Shown one piece after another: positions 7,794 through 15,714 of a stretch of 64,000 nt of DNA (position 1 is the stretch's first letter; each line of letters opens with the position of its first letter). Position numbers and translations under genes: made by a program. The stretch is from positions 26,564 through 90,563 of the forward strand of contig NZ_JANZYP010000038.1 of NCBI RefSeq assembly GCF_025506355.1, in the 5' to 3' direction. The DNA comes from Sphaerisporangium corydalis (GTDB lineage Bacteria > Actinomycetota > Actinomycetes > Streptosporangiales > Streptosporangiaceae). Below the pieces are notes generated by a model, which was not told the DNA's origin, ran no database searches, and saw only the letters and a list, made by a program, of their open reading frames with translations.

Positions 7794-9040
7794 GGAGGGC
7801 CGCACGGCGCGGCCCGGTCAGCGGGGCTCCACGTGCAGCGCAGTGCCGCCAGGCACCGGTCCAGTGCGGCGGAGACCTCCCCGCGGGTGGACGCGGTGAC
7901 GGTGGCGAAGGCGACGCGGGCTTCCATGAGGTCCTTGTTCGGCAGCTGGACGACTTCGCCCGGGCCGACGAGGGGGACGGCGAGGTCCGTCTCCGGGGGA
8001 AGTGCCGACTCGTCGAAGGCGATCTCCTCTACGCGGGTCTCGGGCCACGGGGGGTAGGCGAACCTGATTCCGGCGCATGACGCGCGTACCGGTGTCAGGT
8101 CGGGGACGGCGCCGCAGGACACGGCGGCGAGGGCCAGGCCGGGGGCCACGCCGGAGGCGTTGCCGCACAGGTAGGAGATGAGGTCGCCGCCCAGCCGGCC
8201 GTTGATCTCGATGAGGTGCGGGCCCTTGTCGGTGAGTTTGAGTTCGGTGTGCGTGGCGCCGGTCGAGTAGCCGATGGCGGTGTGGACCTGGGTGAGGAAC
8301 CTGGTGATCGCGGGGTCGGCCAGCAGCGGGTCGGACGCCTGTGTCCAGTGGCCGGTCTCCTCGAAGTACGGCGCGTAGCCCATCTCCTTGTGCGAGACGC
8401 AGATCGGCATGACCTGGCCGTTCCGCACGACCGAGTCGACGGCGATCTCCTGGCCGGTGAGGTACTCCTCGATCAGGACGGTGCGGTCCGGGGATCGCAG
8501 GCCGGCGGCCGGGAGGCGGTGCGCGGAGGGGAAGTGGCCGGCCAGCTCCTCGGCGTCGTGGATGAGCGCGACGGCTTGGCTCGCGACGCCTCCTCTCGGC
8601 TTGATGACGACGGGGTAGCCGAGCTTGTCGGCCACGGCGCACGCCTCGGTGAGGTCGGCCACCAGGACCGATCGGGGTTGTGGGACGCCGCGCGCGGCGA
8701 GGGCCGAGCGGGTGAGGTGTTTGTCGCGGCAGGCGCGCGCGGCGCCGGGACCGGGGCCCGGCAGGCCCGCGGCGGCCGCGGCGAGCGCGGTGTCGACGAC
8801 GTGGTCCTCGGCCCATGTCATGATGCCGTCGACGCCGCCCTGTGCGACGATCTGCCGGACGGCGGCCGCGATGCCGTCCGGGGTCATGCCGGGGACGACG
8901 CTGACGCCGGTGACGTACGGCGTCTCCCATTCGGCCGGTCGGCCGATGACGATGTGGACGTCGTGGCGCTCACCGATGCCACGCAGCATGAACTCGCGGT
9001 ACAGGCGGGGCCCTGTCCCGACGACGACCAGCCGCGTCAT
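7790..9040 (-). CDS. ATP-grasp ligase (carboxylate-amine ligase type)
   Basis: The 416-residue protein has the ATP-grasp order: an N-terminal Rossmann-like pre-ATP domain (VVVGTGPRLYREFMLRGI), then GYPVVIKPRGGVASQAVALI (ATP-binding Lys) and VLIEEYLTGQEIAVDS, and the Mg-binding HLIEINGRLGGD near residue 310. Such enzymes activate a carboxylate as acyl phosphate and couple it to an amine. It should form an amide or dipeptide bond in the cluster product, as TblF is thought to do in tabtoxin. The ATG at 9040 overlaps the cupin stop (ATGA). The stop overlaps the first mini-ORF of the 29-nt repeat. Confidence 0.85.
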   Translation of the reverse strand: MTRLVVVGTGPRLYREFMLRGIGERHDVHIVIGRPAEWETPYVTGVSVVPGMTPDGIAAAVRQIVAQGGVDGIMTWAEDHVVDTALAAAAAGLPGPGPGAARACRDKHLTRSALAARGVPQPRSVLVADLTEACAVADKLGYPVVIKPRGGVASQAVALIHDAEELAGHFPSAHRLPAAGLRSPDRTVLIEEYLTGQEIAVDSVVRNGQVMPICVSHKEMGYAPYFEETGHWTQASDPLLADPAITRFLTQVHTAIGYSTGATHTELKLTDKGPHLIEINGRLGGDLISYLCGNASGVAPGLALAAVSCGAVPDLTPVRASCAGIRFAYPPWPETRVEEIAFDESALPPETDLAVPLVGPGEVVQLPNKDLMEARVAFATVTASTRGEVSAALDRCLAALRCTWSPADRAAPCGPP

Positions 9041-9588
9041 GCCGACCGCCTCGCGCCGACGCCGACGAACGCCATCAGTGCCGGGATCTCGGAGCGGTTG
9101 TGCCAGGCGTGCGGGGTCCCCTGCTGGACGACGCAGGCGCCGGGGGTGAGCCGCACCTCCGCACCGGAGTCGAGTTCGAGCCACAGCTCGCCTTCGACGC
9201 AGATGCCGTAGTCGAGGGTGTCGGTGGTGTGCATCCCCGAGGTGTCGCCGGGGTCGAAGACGTCGATCAGGCCGGGGAGGCGTTCCTGGACCTCCGCGTC
9301 GATCTCGGCCTGGTCGTTGGGGGACGGTGGTCCGGTGAGCGCGGACGCGGGCGGGAAGCGCACGAGCAGGAGCCGCGTGCCGCCGATTCCGGCGAAGAAC
9401 GGCAGCGTGATCGGGCCGGGCGCCTTCGGGCCGACGGTCGCGCCGCCGTCGGGGGTGCCCCACATCAGGTACATCTCCTGGCCGAGGAGCGCGCGCGCCG
9501 TGATCGGCGGGACGAGCGTGTCGCGTACGACGACCGCCTTGCCGTCCGGGCCGTAGCCGGTCACGACCACGCGTGGGTCGATCGGCAT
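9037..9588 (-). CDS. Cupin-domain protein
   Basis: The 183-residue protein ends in a cupin barrel: GDTSGMHTTDTLDYGICVEGELWLELD (motif 1 region, with His and Glu) and LTPGACVVQQGTPHAWHN (motif 2). The first 100 residues are a less conserved lead. Proteins of this form are often annotated as cupin-domain containing and may be metal-dependent dioxygenases, isomerases or binding proteins. Here a tailoring role is inferred only from its location in the operon. The ATG at 9588 overlaps the preceding gene's stop (TGATG) and the stop overlaps the ATP-grasp ATG. Confidence 0.8.
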   Translation of the reverse strand: MPIDPRVVVTGYGPDGKAVVVRDTLVPPITARALLGQEMYLMWGTPDGGATVGPKAPGPITLPFFAGIGGTRLLLVRFPPASALTGPPSPNDQAEIDAEVQERLPGLIDVFDPGDTSGMHTTDTLDYGICVEGELWLELDSGAEVRLTPGACVVQQGTPHAWHNRSEIPALMAFVGVGARRSA

Positions 9589-10526
9589 CAGAGTCCCCCC
9601 AGTCCCCGCAGTCGCTTCAGCGTGTCCTCCTCGGCCGCGCGGAGTTCCGCGCACGCGGCGGCCACACGGGAGGCGTCCACCCGGCCGATCGCCTTGCCGA
9701 TCATCAGCTGGTTCCTGATGTCCCTGCACCGGCCGACGAGGCCGGCGAGCGCCGGACCGGCGTCCGCGTACGCCGGTTGCCGCTTCGCGAACTCCCGCAG
9801 GCAGGCCCGTGACCCCTCGTACACCGAGAAGGCGTCGTACAGCAGGGCGATGGTGCGCGCCGGGGTGATCCACGGTGTCCCCAGCAGGTCAGCGACGCCG
9901 TCGAGCAGCGCGTAGGTGTCGTCGTAGGTCCGCAGGACCTCGGTGAACGCCGCCGACGACCCGGCCGCCGCGGCGGCGGCGTCGTACGGGCCGGTGGGGA
10001 ACCAGCTGACGTGCCGCAGTTTGCCATTGTCGTACGCCGCGGCGACGACGTCCTCGGGATAGGCGTACCGGCACAGCACGCTGGCCTGGTTGTCGTCGAG
10101 GATCGACCAGAGGCCGCCGGCGCGGGAGGTGAGGGTGATCGTGTGGACGACGTGCTCGGTGCGGTACTCGGGGGTGTGCGGGAGGTAGTAGACGTCGATG
10201 AACAGGATCACGTAGCCGGTGCGCTCGACGGTGTCGACGATGAGCTCGCGTGCCCGCGCGTAGGTGTCGAACGGCACGTACTCGCGGGTGATCCCGACGC
10301 GTGCGAGCGCGGCGGGGTCGAGGAGGTCGCTCTGGAAGTCGTACTTCGGCCGGCCCAGGCGGATGACCTGGCCGGCGATGTCGTCGCCGGCGACCAGGCA
10401 GTTGTAGAAGGTCAGCGGCAGGTCGGGGACACGCTCGGCGAGCATGACCATGGCCTGCCGCTGGTAGCAGTTGAGGAACGACCGGTCGTACAACTGCTGG
10501 TCGTAGGCGTGGACGACGTCCTTCAT
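9588..10526 (-). CDS. BtrH N-terminal-like protein, probable acyl-transfer enzyme
   Basis: The 312-residue protein has NCYQRQAMVML at residues 19-29, with Cys20 as likely nucleophile, then DVYYLPHTPEYRTEHVVHTI around residues 110-130. This Cys and the His-rich YLP..Y...H..H block match the butirosin BtrH N-terminal family. BtrH transfers an acyl chain from an acyl carrier protein to an amine of the aminoglycoside core. By analogy this enzyme could release an ACP-bound unit onto an amine. Two ACP genes in the same operon support that. The C-terminal half (helical, about residues 200-312) is not recognised. Assignment is by motif only. Confidence 0.65.
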   Translation of the reverse strand: MKDVVHAYDQQLYDRSFLNCYQRQAMVMLAERVPDLPLTFYNCLVAGDDIAGQVIRLGRPKYDFQSDLLDPAALARVGITREYVPFDTYARARELIVDTVERTGYVILFIDVYYLPHTPEYRTEHVVHTITLTSRAGGLWSILDDNQASVLCRYAYPEDVVAAAYDNGKLRHVSWFPTGPYDAAAAAAGSSAAFTEVLRTYDDTYALLDGVADLLGTPWITPARTIALLYDAFSVYEGSRACLREFAKRQPAYADAGPALAGLVGRCRDIRNQLMIGKAIGRVDASRVAAACAELRAAEEDTLKRLRGLGGL

Positions 10527-10530
10527 GTCG

Positions 10531-10986
10531 TCAGATCGTCCGGGTCATGAAGTAGCTGTGCGGGTCGGGGCCGTAGCCTTCGAACGGGCCGCAGGCGTCG
10601 AAGCCGAACTTCTCGTACAGCTTCCTGGCCTGCTCGAAGTGCTCGGTCGCGCCGGTCTCCAGGCTGAGCCGTTCGATGCCCATCGCCTTGGCCTCCGCCA
10701 GCATGTGGGTGAGGAGCAGGCTCGCGATGCCGTCGCGCCGGCGCTCGTGGGCGGTGCGCATGGACTTGATCTCGGCGTGCGTGCCGTCGATGCGCTTGAT
10801 CGCGCCGCAGCCGACGAGCTGATCACCGTCGTACACCGACCAGAACGTGACCTCCGGGACCCGGAGCCTGTCGAGGTCGAGCGCGTACACGCTCTCGGAG
10901 GGGGTGATGGCGTGCATCTCCCGCAGGTGGTCCTCCAGGAACGCGGCGATCTCCGGGCCGCGGAGGTCGTCGAGCACGATCTTCAT
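10531..10986 (-). CDS. GNAT-family N-acetyltransferase, candidate self-resistance
   Basis: The 151-residue protein has the GNAT core: VYDGDQLVGCGAIKRI (beta strands 2-4), MRTAHERRRDGIASLLLTHM, where RRRDGIA is the acetyl-CoA pyrophosphate loop, and ARKLYEKFGF at the C-terminus. A GGAGG ribosome site precedes the ATG at 10986, which overlaps the KASIII-like stop. Tabtoxin producers carry a GNAT enzyme (Ttr) that acetylates the toxin for self-protection. A similar role is plausible here but not shown; acetylation of a pathway intermediate is the alternative. Confidence 0.8.
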   Translation of the reverse strand: MKIVLDDLRGPEIAAFLEDHLREMHAITPSESVYALDLDRLRVPEVTFWSVYDGDQLVGCGAIKRIDGTHAEIKSMRTAHERRRDGIASLLLTHMLAEAKAMGIERLSLETGATEHFEQARKLYEKFGFDACGPFEGYGPDPHSYFMTRTI

Positions 10987-11888
10987 GTACTTGCCTCCAG
11001 TAGTGCGCACGCGAAGAAGCCCGGCGCGGAGGCTTGCGCGAGGTAGAGAGCTCCTGGCTCCAGGCCGGTCTTGTGGTCGTAGTCCATCAGATTGATCAGC
11101 CAGTCGGCGTTGCCGCAATGACCGTACCGGGTCATCGGCTCCTGGAAATAGAGCTTCCCGCGGGCGTGTCCTGCGGCCATCGCGTTGAAGGTCGCGATGG
11201 GTGCGAACAGGCTCGACGTGAAGATCTTCGCGACGTCCTCCGGCGCGCGTCCGGCCTGGCCGTACGCCTGGCCGAGCGCGGCACGCGCCACCGACTGCCG
11301 GGTCGCGAACGTGTCCTCGCCGACCATGCCGGAGAAGTCGGCGGCGACACCGGTCCCCGCGAGCGTGAGGCCGGCGTGGTCGGGGCTGATGAGGCAACCG
11401 GCCACGGCGTCACCGAAGACCGCGAAGGACTTCACCCGGTCGCGGTCGTCCGGTGTGAAGTCCAGCGCCACCAGGACGACGTTGCGCGCGCCCGCGCCGG
11501 CCAGGCCCCAGGCGTACCGCAGGGCCTCGATGGAGCTGCAGCACTGCTGGAGCGACACGATCGCGGGAACGCACGCGGTGAGCCCGGCGGCGCGCATGAC
11601 GTCGACGGCGACGTCCCTGCCGAGCAGGCCGAGCACGCCGTCGGAGGTCGCGAGCACGAGCCGGTCCACCTCGGCCGCGCGGACGCCGTGCTCGCTCAGC
11701 ACCTTCGCCACACAGTCCACGATGTACGGGGTGACCGGCCCGGTCATCTTGCGGTACGTGCCTGTCCCCATCGCGGCGAACGCGGTGTCCGGCGACACCG
11801 CGCGCCACAGGTCCTCGAACCCGGGGATGTCCTCAGGGCGGCCTTCGGCGTGACCGGTGACGCGGGCGAAGGACCCGATGGCCGCCAC
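10983..11888 (-). CDS. KASIII-like protein with altered active site
   Basis: The 301-residue protein has the thiolase-fold features of beta-ketoacyl-ACP synthase III: LVLATSDGVLG, the cysteine region VSLQQCCSSIEALRYAW (Cys116/117), FAVFGDAVAGCLIS and the C-terminal YGHCGNADWLINL. The usual HQAN histidine segment appears as FTSSLFAPIATFN, without His, so normal decarboxylating Claisen condensation is doubtful. KASIII homologues without it often work as acyltransferases or esterifying enzymes. The GTG at 11888 directly follows the ACP stop (TGAGTG). The ACP just upstream is its likely partner. Confidence 0.75.
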   Translation of the reverse strand: MAAIGSFARVTGHAEGRPEDIPGFEDLWRAVSPDTAFAAMGTGTYRKMTGPVTPYIVDCVAKVLSEHGVRAAEVDRLVLATSDGVLGLLGRDVAVDVMRAAGLTACVPAIVSLQQCCSSIEALRYAWGLAGAGARNVVLVALDFTPDDRDRVKSFAVFGDAVAGCLISPDHAGLTLAGTGVAADFSGMVGEDTFATRQSVARAALGQAYGQAGRAPEDVAKIFTSSLFAPIATFNAMAAGHARGKLYFQEPMTRYGHCGNADWLINLMDYDHKTGLEPGALYLAQASAPGFFACALLEAST

Positions 11889-12167
11889 TCAGACCTCGAC
11901 CGGCGCGCCGGCGTCGATCTCCTCGATCACCGACAGGATGCCTTCGACCTCGTCGAGCATCGGCACCCACTCGGGACGCAGCGCGATCTTCCCGTCGGCC
12001 TTCTCCTCGATGTAGTTGTTGACGAGGATGAGGATGCTGAGCGAGCTGATGCCGAGTTCGGCGCGTGACGTGCTCTGCGCGACCTCGTCGTAGGTGAGGT
12101 CCGGCGCCATCGGCTGTGTGCCGAGGAAGTCGACGAAGTTCTTCAGCCGGTCGTCGATCTCAGGCAT
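11889..12167 (-). CDS. Acyl carrier protein (first of two)
   Basis: The 92-residue protein is a helical carrier protein with ELGISSLSILILVNNYIEE in the middle. The serine of GISSLS, in place of the usual DSL, is the expected phosphopantetheine site. Helix 3 and the acidic C-terminus (DEVEGILSVIEEID) fit the fold. The ATG at 12167 overlaps the end of the SyrB2-like gene by 8 bp, a tight coupling like that of halogenase/carrier pairs. Substrate probably comes from the AMP-ligase in the same operon. Confidence 0.85.
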   Translation of the reverse strand: MPEIDDRLKNFVDFLGTQPMAPDLTYDEVAQSTSRAELGISSLSILILVNNYIEEKADGKIALRPEWVPMLDEVEGILSVIEEIDAGAPVEV

Positions 12168-13068
12168 TGGCCACCCGCCTGAACTCGTAGCCGTTGAGGT
12201 TCTCGGTGTAGATCCGGTTGTAGCCGTACCTGTCCTCGCCGGAGACCAGGACGCAGCCGTGGTAGTCGAGGCTGATCTCGTCGCCGAACTCGACCAGCCT
12301 GTCCACGTTCTCGTACACCTTGGTCTGCGGGATCACGTACCTGGAGGCGTAGCCGAGGCGGGTCTGGTCGCTGGTGTTCGGCAGGGACCCGTGGACGCAT
12401 TTCTCGACGAACAGGACGAACTGGCCGGGTTTCATCTCCATGTCGACGACGTCGTCCTTCTCCGGGTCCCAGCTCGGGTCGATCTGGAGCTCGGAGTAGT
12501 CGTAGCCGAAGAAGTCGGTCTTGCGCTCCGGGCTCTTGTGGAGCCGCTTGTTCTCGTCGTAGAACCAGCGCTTCTGGCTGCCGCGGATGAAGCGCAGGCA
12601 GCCGTTCTCGCGTCCGGCCGGGGAGAAGGCGGTCCAGACGCTGACGTCCTGGAGGACCGTGTCGTCGTCGCGGCTGTAGGCGAAGTTCAGTGAGGGCGTG
12701 GCGGCGGTCGTGGTCTCGCCGACGATGTACTTCTCGACCTGGTGCCAGCCGGTGCCGGCGTCACCCGGCTGCTTCTGGAAGATGTTGGACTTCCAGCAGA
12801 TGATGTCCTCGCCGAGGAGCGAGCGCAGCTTGTTCACGATCTCGGGCCGTGAGATGTGCTCGGAGAGCGTGTCGCAGTCCAGGTGCCGGTCATAGTTGAT
12901 GATCGTCGAGTTGTGCGGCTTGTTCTTCGACAGCGCCATCTCGATCATGGCCTTGCTCCAGATCTTCTGAACCTCGCCGGGCTCGTACAGATCGAAGGGG
13001 CCGACGTAGCCGTTGTCCTTGAAGAACTGGACCTGCTCGGCGGTGAGCCCATCGGTCAGCGATGTCAT
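12160..13068 (-). CDS. SyrB2-like Fe(II)/2-oxoglutarate enzyme with HxV metal motif
   Basis: The 302-residue protein follows the SyrB2/CytC3 carrier-protein halogenase pattern as I recall it: INYDRHLDCDTLSEHI, PGDAGTGWHQVEKY, VWTAFSPAGRENGCLRFI, FFGYDYSELQID, MKPGQFVLF and RLGYASRYV. H109 and H226 should bind iron, and R237 2-oxoglutarate. Where hydroxylases have Asp or Glu two residues after the first His, and halogenases Ala or Gly, this protein has Val111 (codon at 12736-12738). Glu112 follows. It may halogenate, hydroxylate by other ligation, or be inactive. The overlapping ACP gene suggests a carrier-bound amino or fatty acyl substrate. Confidence 0.85.
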   Translation of the reverse strand: MTSLTDGLTAEQVQFFKDNGYVGPFDLYEPGEVQKIWSKAMIEMALSKNKPHNSTIINYDRHLDCDTLSEHISRPEIVNKLRSLLGEDIICWKSNIFQKQPGDAGTGWHQVEKYIVGETTTAATPSLNFAYSRDDDTVLQDVSVWTAFSPAGRENGCLRFIRGSQKRWFYDENKRLHKSPERKTDFFGYDYSELQIDPSWDPEKDDVVDMEMKPGQFVLFVEKCVHGSLPNTSDQTRLGYASRYVIPQTKVYENVDRLVEFGDEISLDYHGCVLVSGEDRYGYNRIYTENLNGYEFRRVANA

Positions 13069-13988
13069 CTGCCCGTACCCTTCTTGTCGAGGAGCCGTTG
13101 CGCGTTCTTCCCCATGAACAGGTCGCGGTCGGCCTGGGTCATCTCAGCCGGGAAGGCCCCTTCGGCTGTGAGTCGTTCCACGAAGTTGGTCTGCCTGCCC
13201 TGCAACCGGAAGATCGGCCAGTCGGTTCCGAACAGCACCTTGTGGTGGATGTTGCGGCGGAAGAACCGGTTGAGCCCCGCCACCCCGTCGGGGGCCTCGT
13301 AACCGCTGGCGTCGATGTAGACGTTCGGCCGGTTGTTGCAGAGCATCGCGCACTCGTCGGGGTAGTGGACGCTGCCGTGCGCGAGCACGAAGTCCACGCC
13401 GGGGAAGTCCCGCGCGGGCCGGTCCACGTAGATCGGCAGCGCGATCTCGAAGTCGAGGGCCGGGGAGGTGGCGCCGATGTGCGACAGCACCGGCAGCCGG
13501 TGCTGCGCGCAGATCTCGTAGAACGGGTAGAGCGCCTTGTCGTCGAGGCGGTAGCCGCACGGCGGGTAGAGCTTCATCCCGTCGAAGCCGTACTCGACGA
13601 TGGCCCGTTCGAACAGCGTGATCCCGTCGGCCCCCCACCGCGGGTCGACGCCGACCAGGACGCGGAAGCGGCCGGGGTGCCGGTCGGTCACCACCTTGTG
13701 GTGGTCGACGATCTCCTCGATGGTGTGCGTGCCGTCCTTCAGCGCGTAGGTGAAGTCCGGCATCAGCAGCACGGCCTCGTCGATCCCCGCCTCGTCCATC
13801 TCCTTGACGAGCTGGTCGCACAGCGGATCCCGCAGGGTCGCGTCGTGCATGCGGCGCAGGTGTTCCTTGGGCGCCGGCAGGCCGCGCGCGTGCATGGCCA
13901 CGGCCATGTTGTCGATGACCCCGTCGCGGAACGACGGCGGGAAGCACATCTCGGCCGCGACGTGGCAGTGAAAGTCGATGATCTTCAT
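13065..13988 (-). CDS. Amidohydrolase-2 family metal-dependent hydrolase/decarboxylase
   Basis: The 307-residue protein begins MKIIDFHCHVA, the HxH metal motif of the amidohydrolase superfamily, and later has VLSHIGATS and the catalytic Asp in VLFGTDWPIF near residue 265. This is the ACMSD-like branch, whose members hydrolyse or decarboxylate small carboxylates. No signal peptide is present. ATGA overlaps link it to ACP2 upstream and to the SyrB2-like gene downstream, so it is part of the pathway. Its reaction cannot be fixed from sequence; decarboxylation of an intermediate or lactone/amide hydrolysis are candidates. Confidence 0.82.
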   Translation of the reverse strand: MKIIDFHCHVAAEMCFPPSFRDGVIDNMAVAMHARGLPAPKEHLRRMHDATLRDPLCDQLVKEMDEAGIDEAVLLMPDFTYALKDGTHTIEEIVDHHKVVTDRHPGRFRVLVGVDPRWGADGITLFERAIVEYGFDGMKLYPPCGYRLDDKALYPFYEICAQHRLPVLSHIGATSPALDFEIALPIYVDRPARDFPGVDFVLAHGSVHYPDECAMLCNNRPNVYIDASGYEAPDGVAGLNRFFRRNIHHKVLFGTDWPIFRLQGRQTNFVERLTAEGAFPAEMTQADRDLFMGKNAQRLLDKKGTGR

Positions 13989-14215
13989 GAGCCCGCCTTC
14001 AGGCAGATGCCGACGATGTCGTGCACGTATTCGGCCTCGATGAACTCCATCACGTGGCTCGTGGTGTCGATGCCGGTCTGTTCCTCAAGGACGAACACGA
14101 TGCTCATGAGCCCGATCGAGTCGACGCCGAGGTCGTTCCTGAGGCTCATGTGCGGCGCGACGTCCTTGCCCGGCAGGACGCCGGCGATGATCTGGCAGAG
14201 CTCGTCCTCGGTCAC
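13985..14215 (-). CDS. Acyl carrier protein (second of two)
   Basis: The 76-residue protein has the carrier signature LRNDLGVDSIGLMSIVFVLEE, with the phosphopantetheine serine in DSIGL (about residue 33). It starts at a GTG at 14215 that overlaps the AMP-ligase stop (GTGA) and ends in an ATGA overlap with the amidohydrolase. Direct adjacency to the ligase suggests it is the one the ligase loads. It is closer to standard ACPs than the first carrier in this operon. Confidence 0.88.
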   Translation of the reverse strand: MTEDELCQIIAGVLPGKDVAPHMSLRNDLGVDSIGLMSIVFVLEEQTGIDTTSHVMEFIEAEYVHDIVGICLKAGS

Positions 14216-15714
14216 CTGTCCTCACCCGTCCAGACGGTGCGCCTGACCGCGCCACGGTCGATCTTGAAGTTCCTGGTCAGCAGACCGCTCTCCACGGTGA
14301 GCTCCTCCGCCGGGCGGACGAGGGTCGTCGCGATGCGGTGCGACGGCTCGTGGTCCGCGTTCATCCGTGTGATGTGCGCCTCGACCTCGGCCGCCCTGCC
14401 CGGGTCGTCCAGCCAGACGACACAGGCGAGCAGCGCGGCGCCGTCCGGCAGGGCCACCATGGCGCGGACGCCGGGAAAGGCGCGTTCGACGCCGGCCTCG
14501 AGCCCGGCCGGGTTGATCTTCACACCGCTCCGGGTGATGATCACGTTGTTCTCGCGGCCGGTGAGCCGCAGGAAGCCGTCCTCAAGGACCCCGAGGTCGC
14601 CGGTGACGATCCTGCCGTCGGGGAGGAAGACGGCGTCCTGCGTCCCGACGCCTTCGTACACGTACCCGGCGACCTGCGGCCGTCCGGCGCGCACGACGAC
14701 CTCGCCGCCGTCGCCGAGTTCGACGGTGACGCCGTCCACGGGCCGTCCCGCCGTGCCGGCCCTGGCCGCACCCGGCACGTTCATGGCGATCCACCCGATC
14801 TCGGTGCTGCCGTAGATCTCGTACAGCGGCGCGCCGAGCTCCTGGAACAGGGTGACCATGGCCGGCGGCACCGGCGCGGACCCGGTGTACATGAGCCGCA
14901 CCCGCGACCCGTACATCGACAGCCATCCCCGGCCCTTGTCCATGCGATCGGCCGGGCCGGCGGCCATGACACGGTTGTAGAGCACTTCGAAGAAGGACGG
15001 CGGGCCGAGGATGATCGTGGGTTCCACGACCTTGAGCGCCTGGAACATGATCTCCGGCGGGACGACGGTGGCCGCGCAGCCCGTCCAGATCGCGAGGTAG
15101 GTGAGGTAGCGCTGCTGGAAGTTCGAGTACGGCATCACGATCAAGATGTCGTCGTCCGTCGTGACCCGCCACGCGCGGGCCGACAGCTCGACGGTGTTGG
15201 CGATGCCGTCGTCGGTGATCATCAGGCCCTTCTGCGTCCCGGCGGTCCCCGAGGAGAACGCGATCGTGCGCACTCCGGGCGGCAGCGCCGGGACGTCGTC
15301 GTGCCGCGCCGGGCCGAGCTTGACCGGTCGTTCGGTTAGGACCGCGGTGGCCGCCGGCAGGCCGGCCCCGCCGGGGAGCGGCCGGGTCACCAGCAGCGCG
15401 GCCAGACGGTAGCGCTCGACGAACGCGCCGATCTCCGCAGGTTCGTGCCGGTTCTCGGCGGGGATGGCGACGGGGACGCAGCCGAGCGCGAGCAGCGCGA
15501 GGTCGGCGAGGATCCACTCGTAGGAGTTCGGGCCGAGCACCCCGACGAGGTCGCCCGGGCCGAGGCCGCTGTCGCGCAGCTCGGACATGAGCCGGACGGC
15601 GTCGTCGTGGATCTCACCGTAGGTCTTGACCAGCGTGGTCCTGTCGCGGGCCACGAACCGCATCCGCTGGGCGGGATGCTCGGCGAGCCTGTCCACCAAG
15701 GAGTCAGCGAACAT
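14212..15714 (-). CDS. AMP-dependent acyl/aminoacyl ligase (ANL superfamily)
   Basis: The 500-residue protein contains the P-loop-like A3 motif (FSSGTAGTQKGLMIT, about residues 152-166), YEIYGSTEIGW (A5), VTGDLGVLEDGFLRLTGREN (A7-A8 hinge) and the A10 lysine in RNFKIDRGAV near the C-terminus. It should activate a carboxylic acid as acyl-AMP and load it onto a phosphopantetheine arm. The adjacent GTGA-coupled ACP gene is the obvious acceptor. There is no condensation or thiolation domain, so it is a free-standing loader. The substrate specificity code was not derived. Confidence 0.88.
   Translation of the reverse strand: MFADSLVDRLAEHPAQRMRFVARDRTTLVKTYGEIHDDAVRLMSELRDSGLGPGDLVGVLGPNSYEWILADLALLALGCVPVAIPAENRHEPAEIGAFVERYRLAALLVTRPLPGGAGLPAATAVLTERPVKLGPARHDDVPALPPGVRTIAFSSGTAGTQKGLMITDDGIANTVELSARAWRVTTDDDILIVMPYSNFQQRYLTYLAIWTGCAATVVPPEIMFQALKVVEPTIILGPPSFFEVLYNRVMAAGPADRMDKGRGWLSMYGSRVRLMYTGSAPVPPAMVTLFQELGAPLYEIYGSTEIGWIAMNVPGAARAGTAGRPVDGVTVELGDGGEVVVRAGRPQVAGYVYEGVGTQDAVFLPDGRIVTGDLGVLEDGFLRLTGRENNVIITRSGVKINPAGLEAGVERAFPGVRAMVALPDGAALLACVVWLDDPGRAAEVEAHITRMNADHEPSHRIATTLVRPAEELTVESGLLTRNFKIDRGAVRRTVWTGEDR

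Noticed and set aside
11889..15714. A standard NRPS or PKS module
   Set aside because: No condensation, ketosynthase (KAS I/II) or thioesterase domains; only free-standing ligase, carriers and tailoring enzymes.
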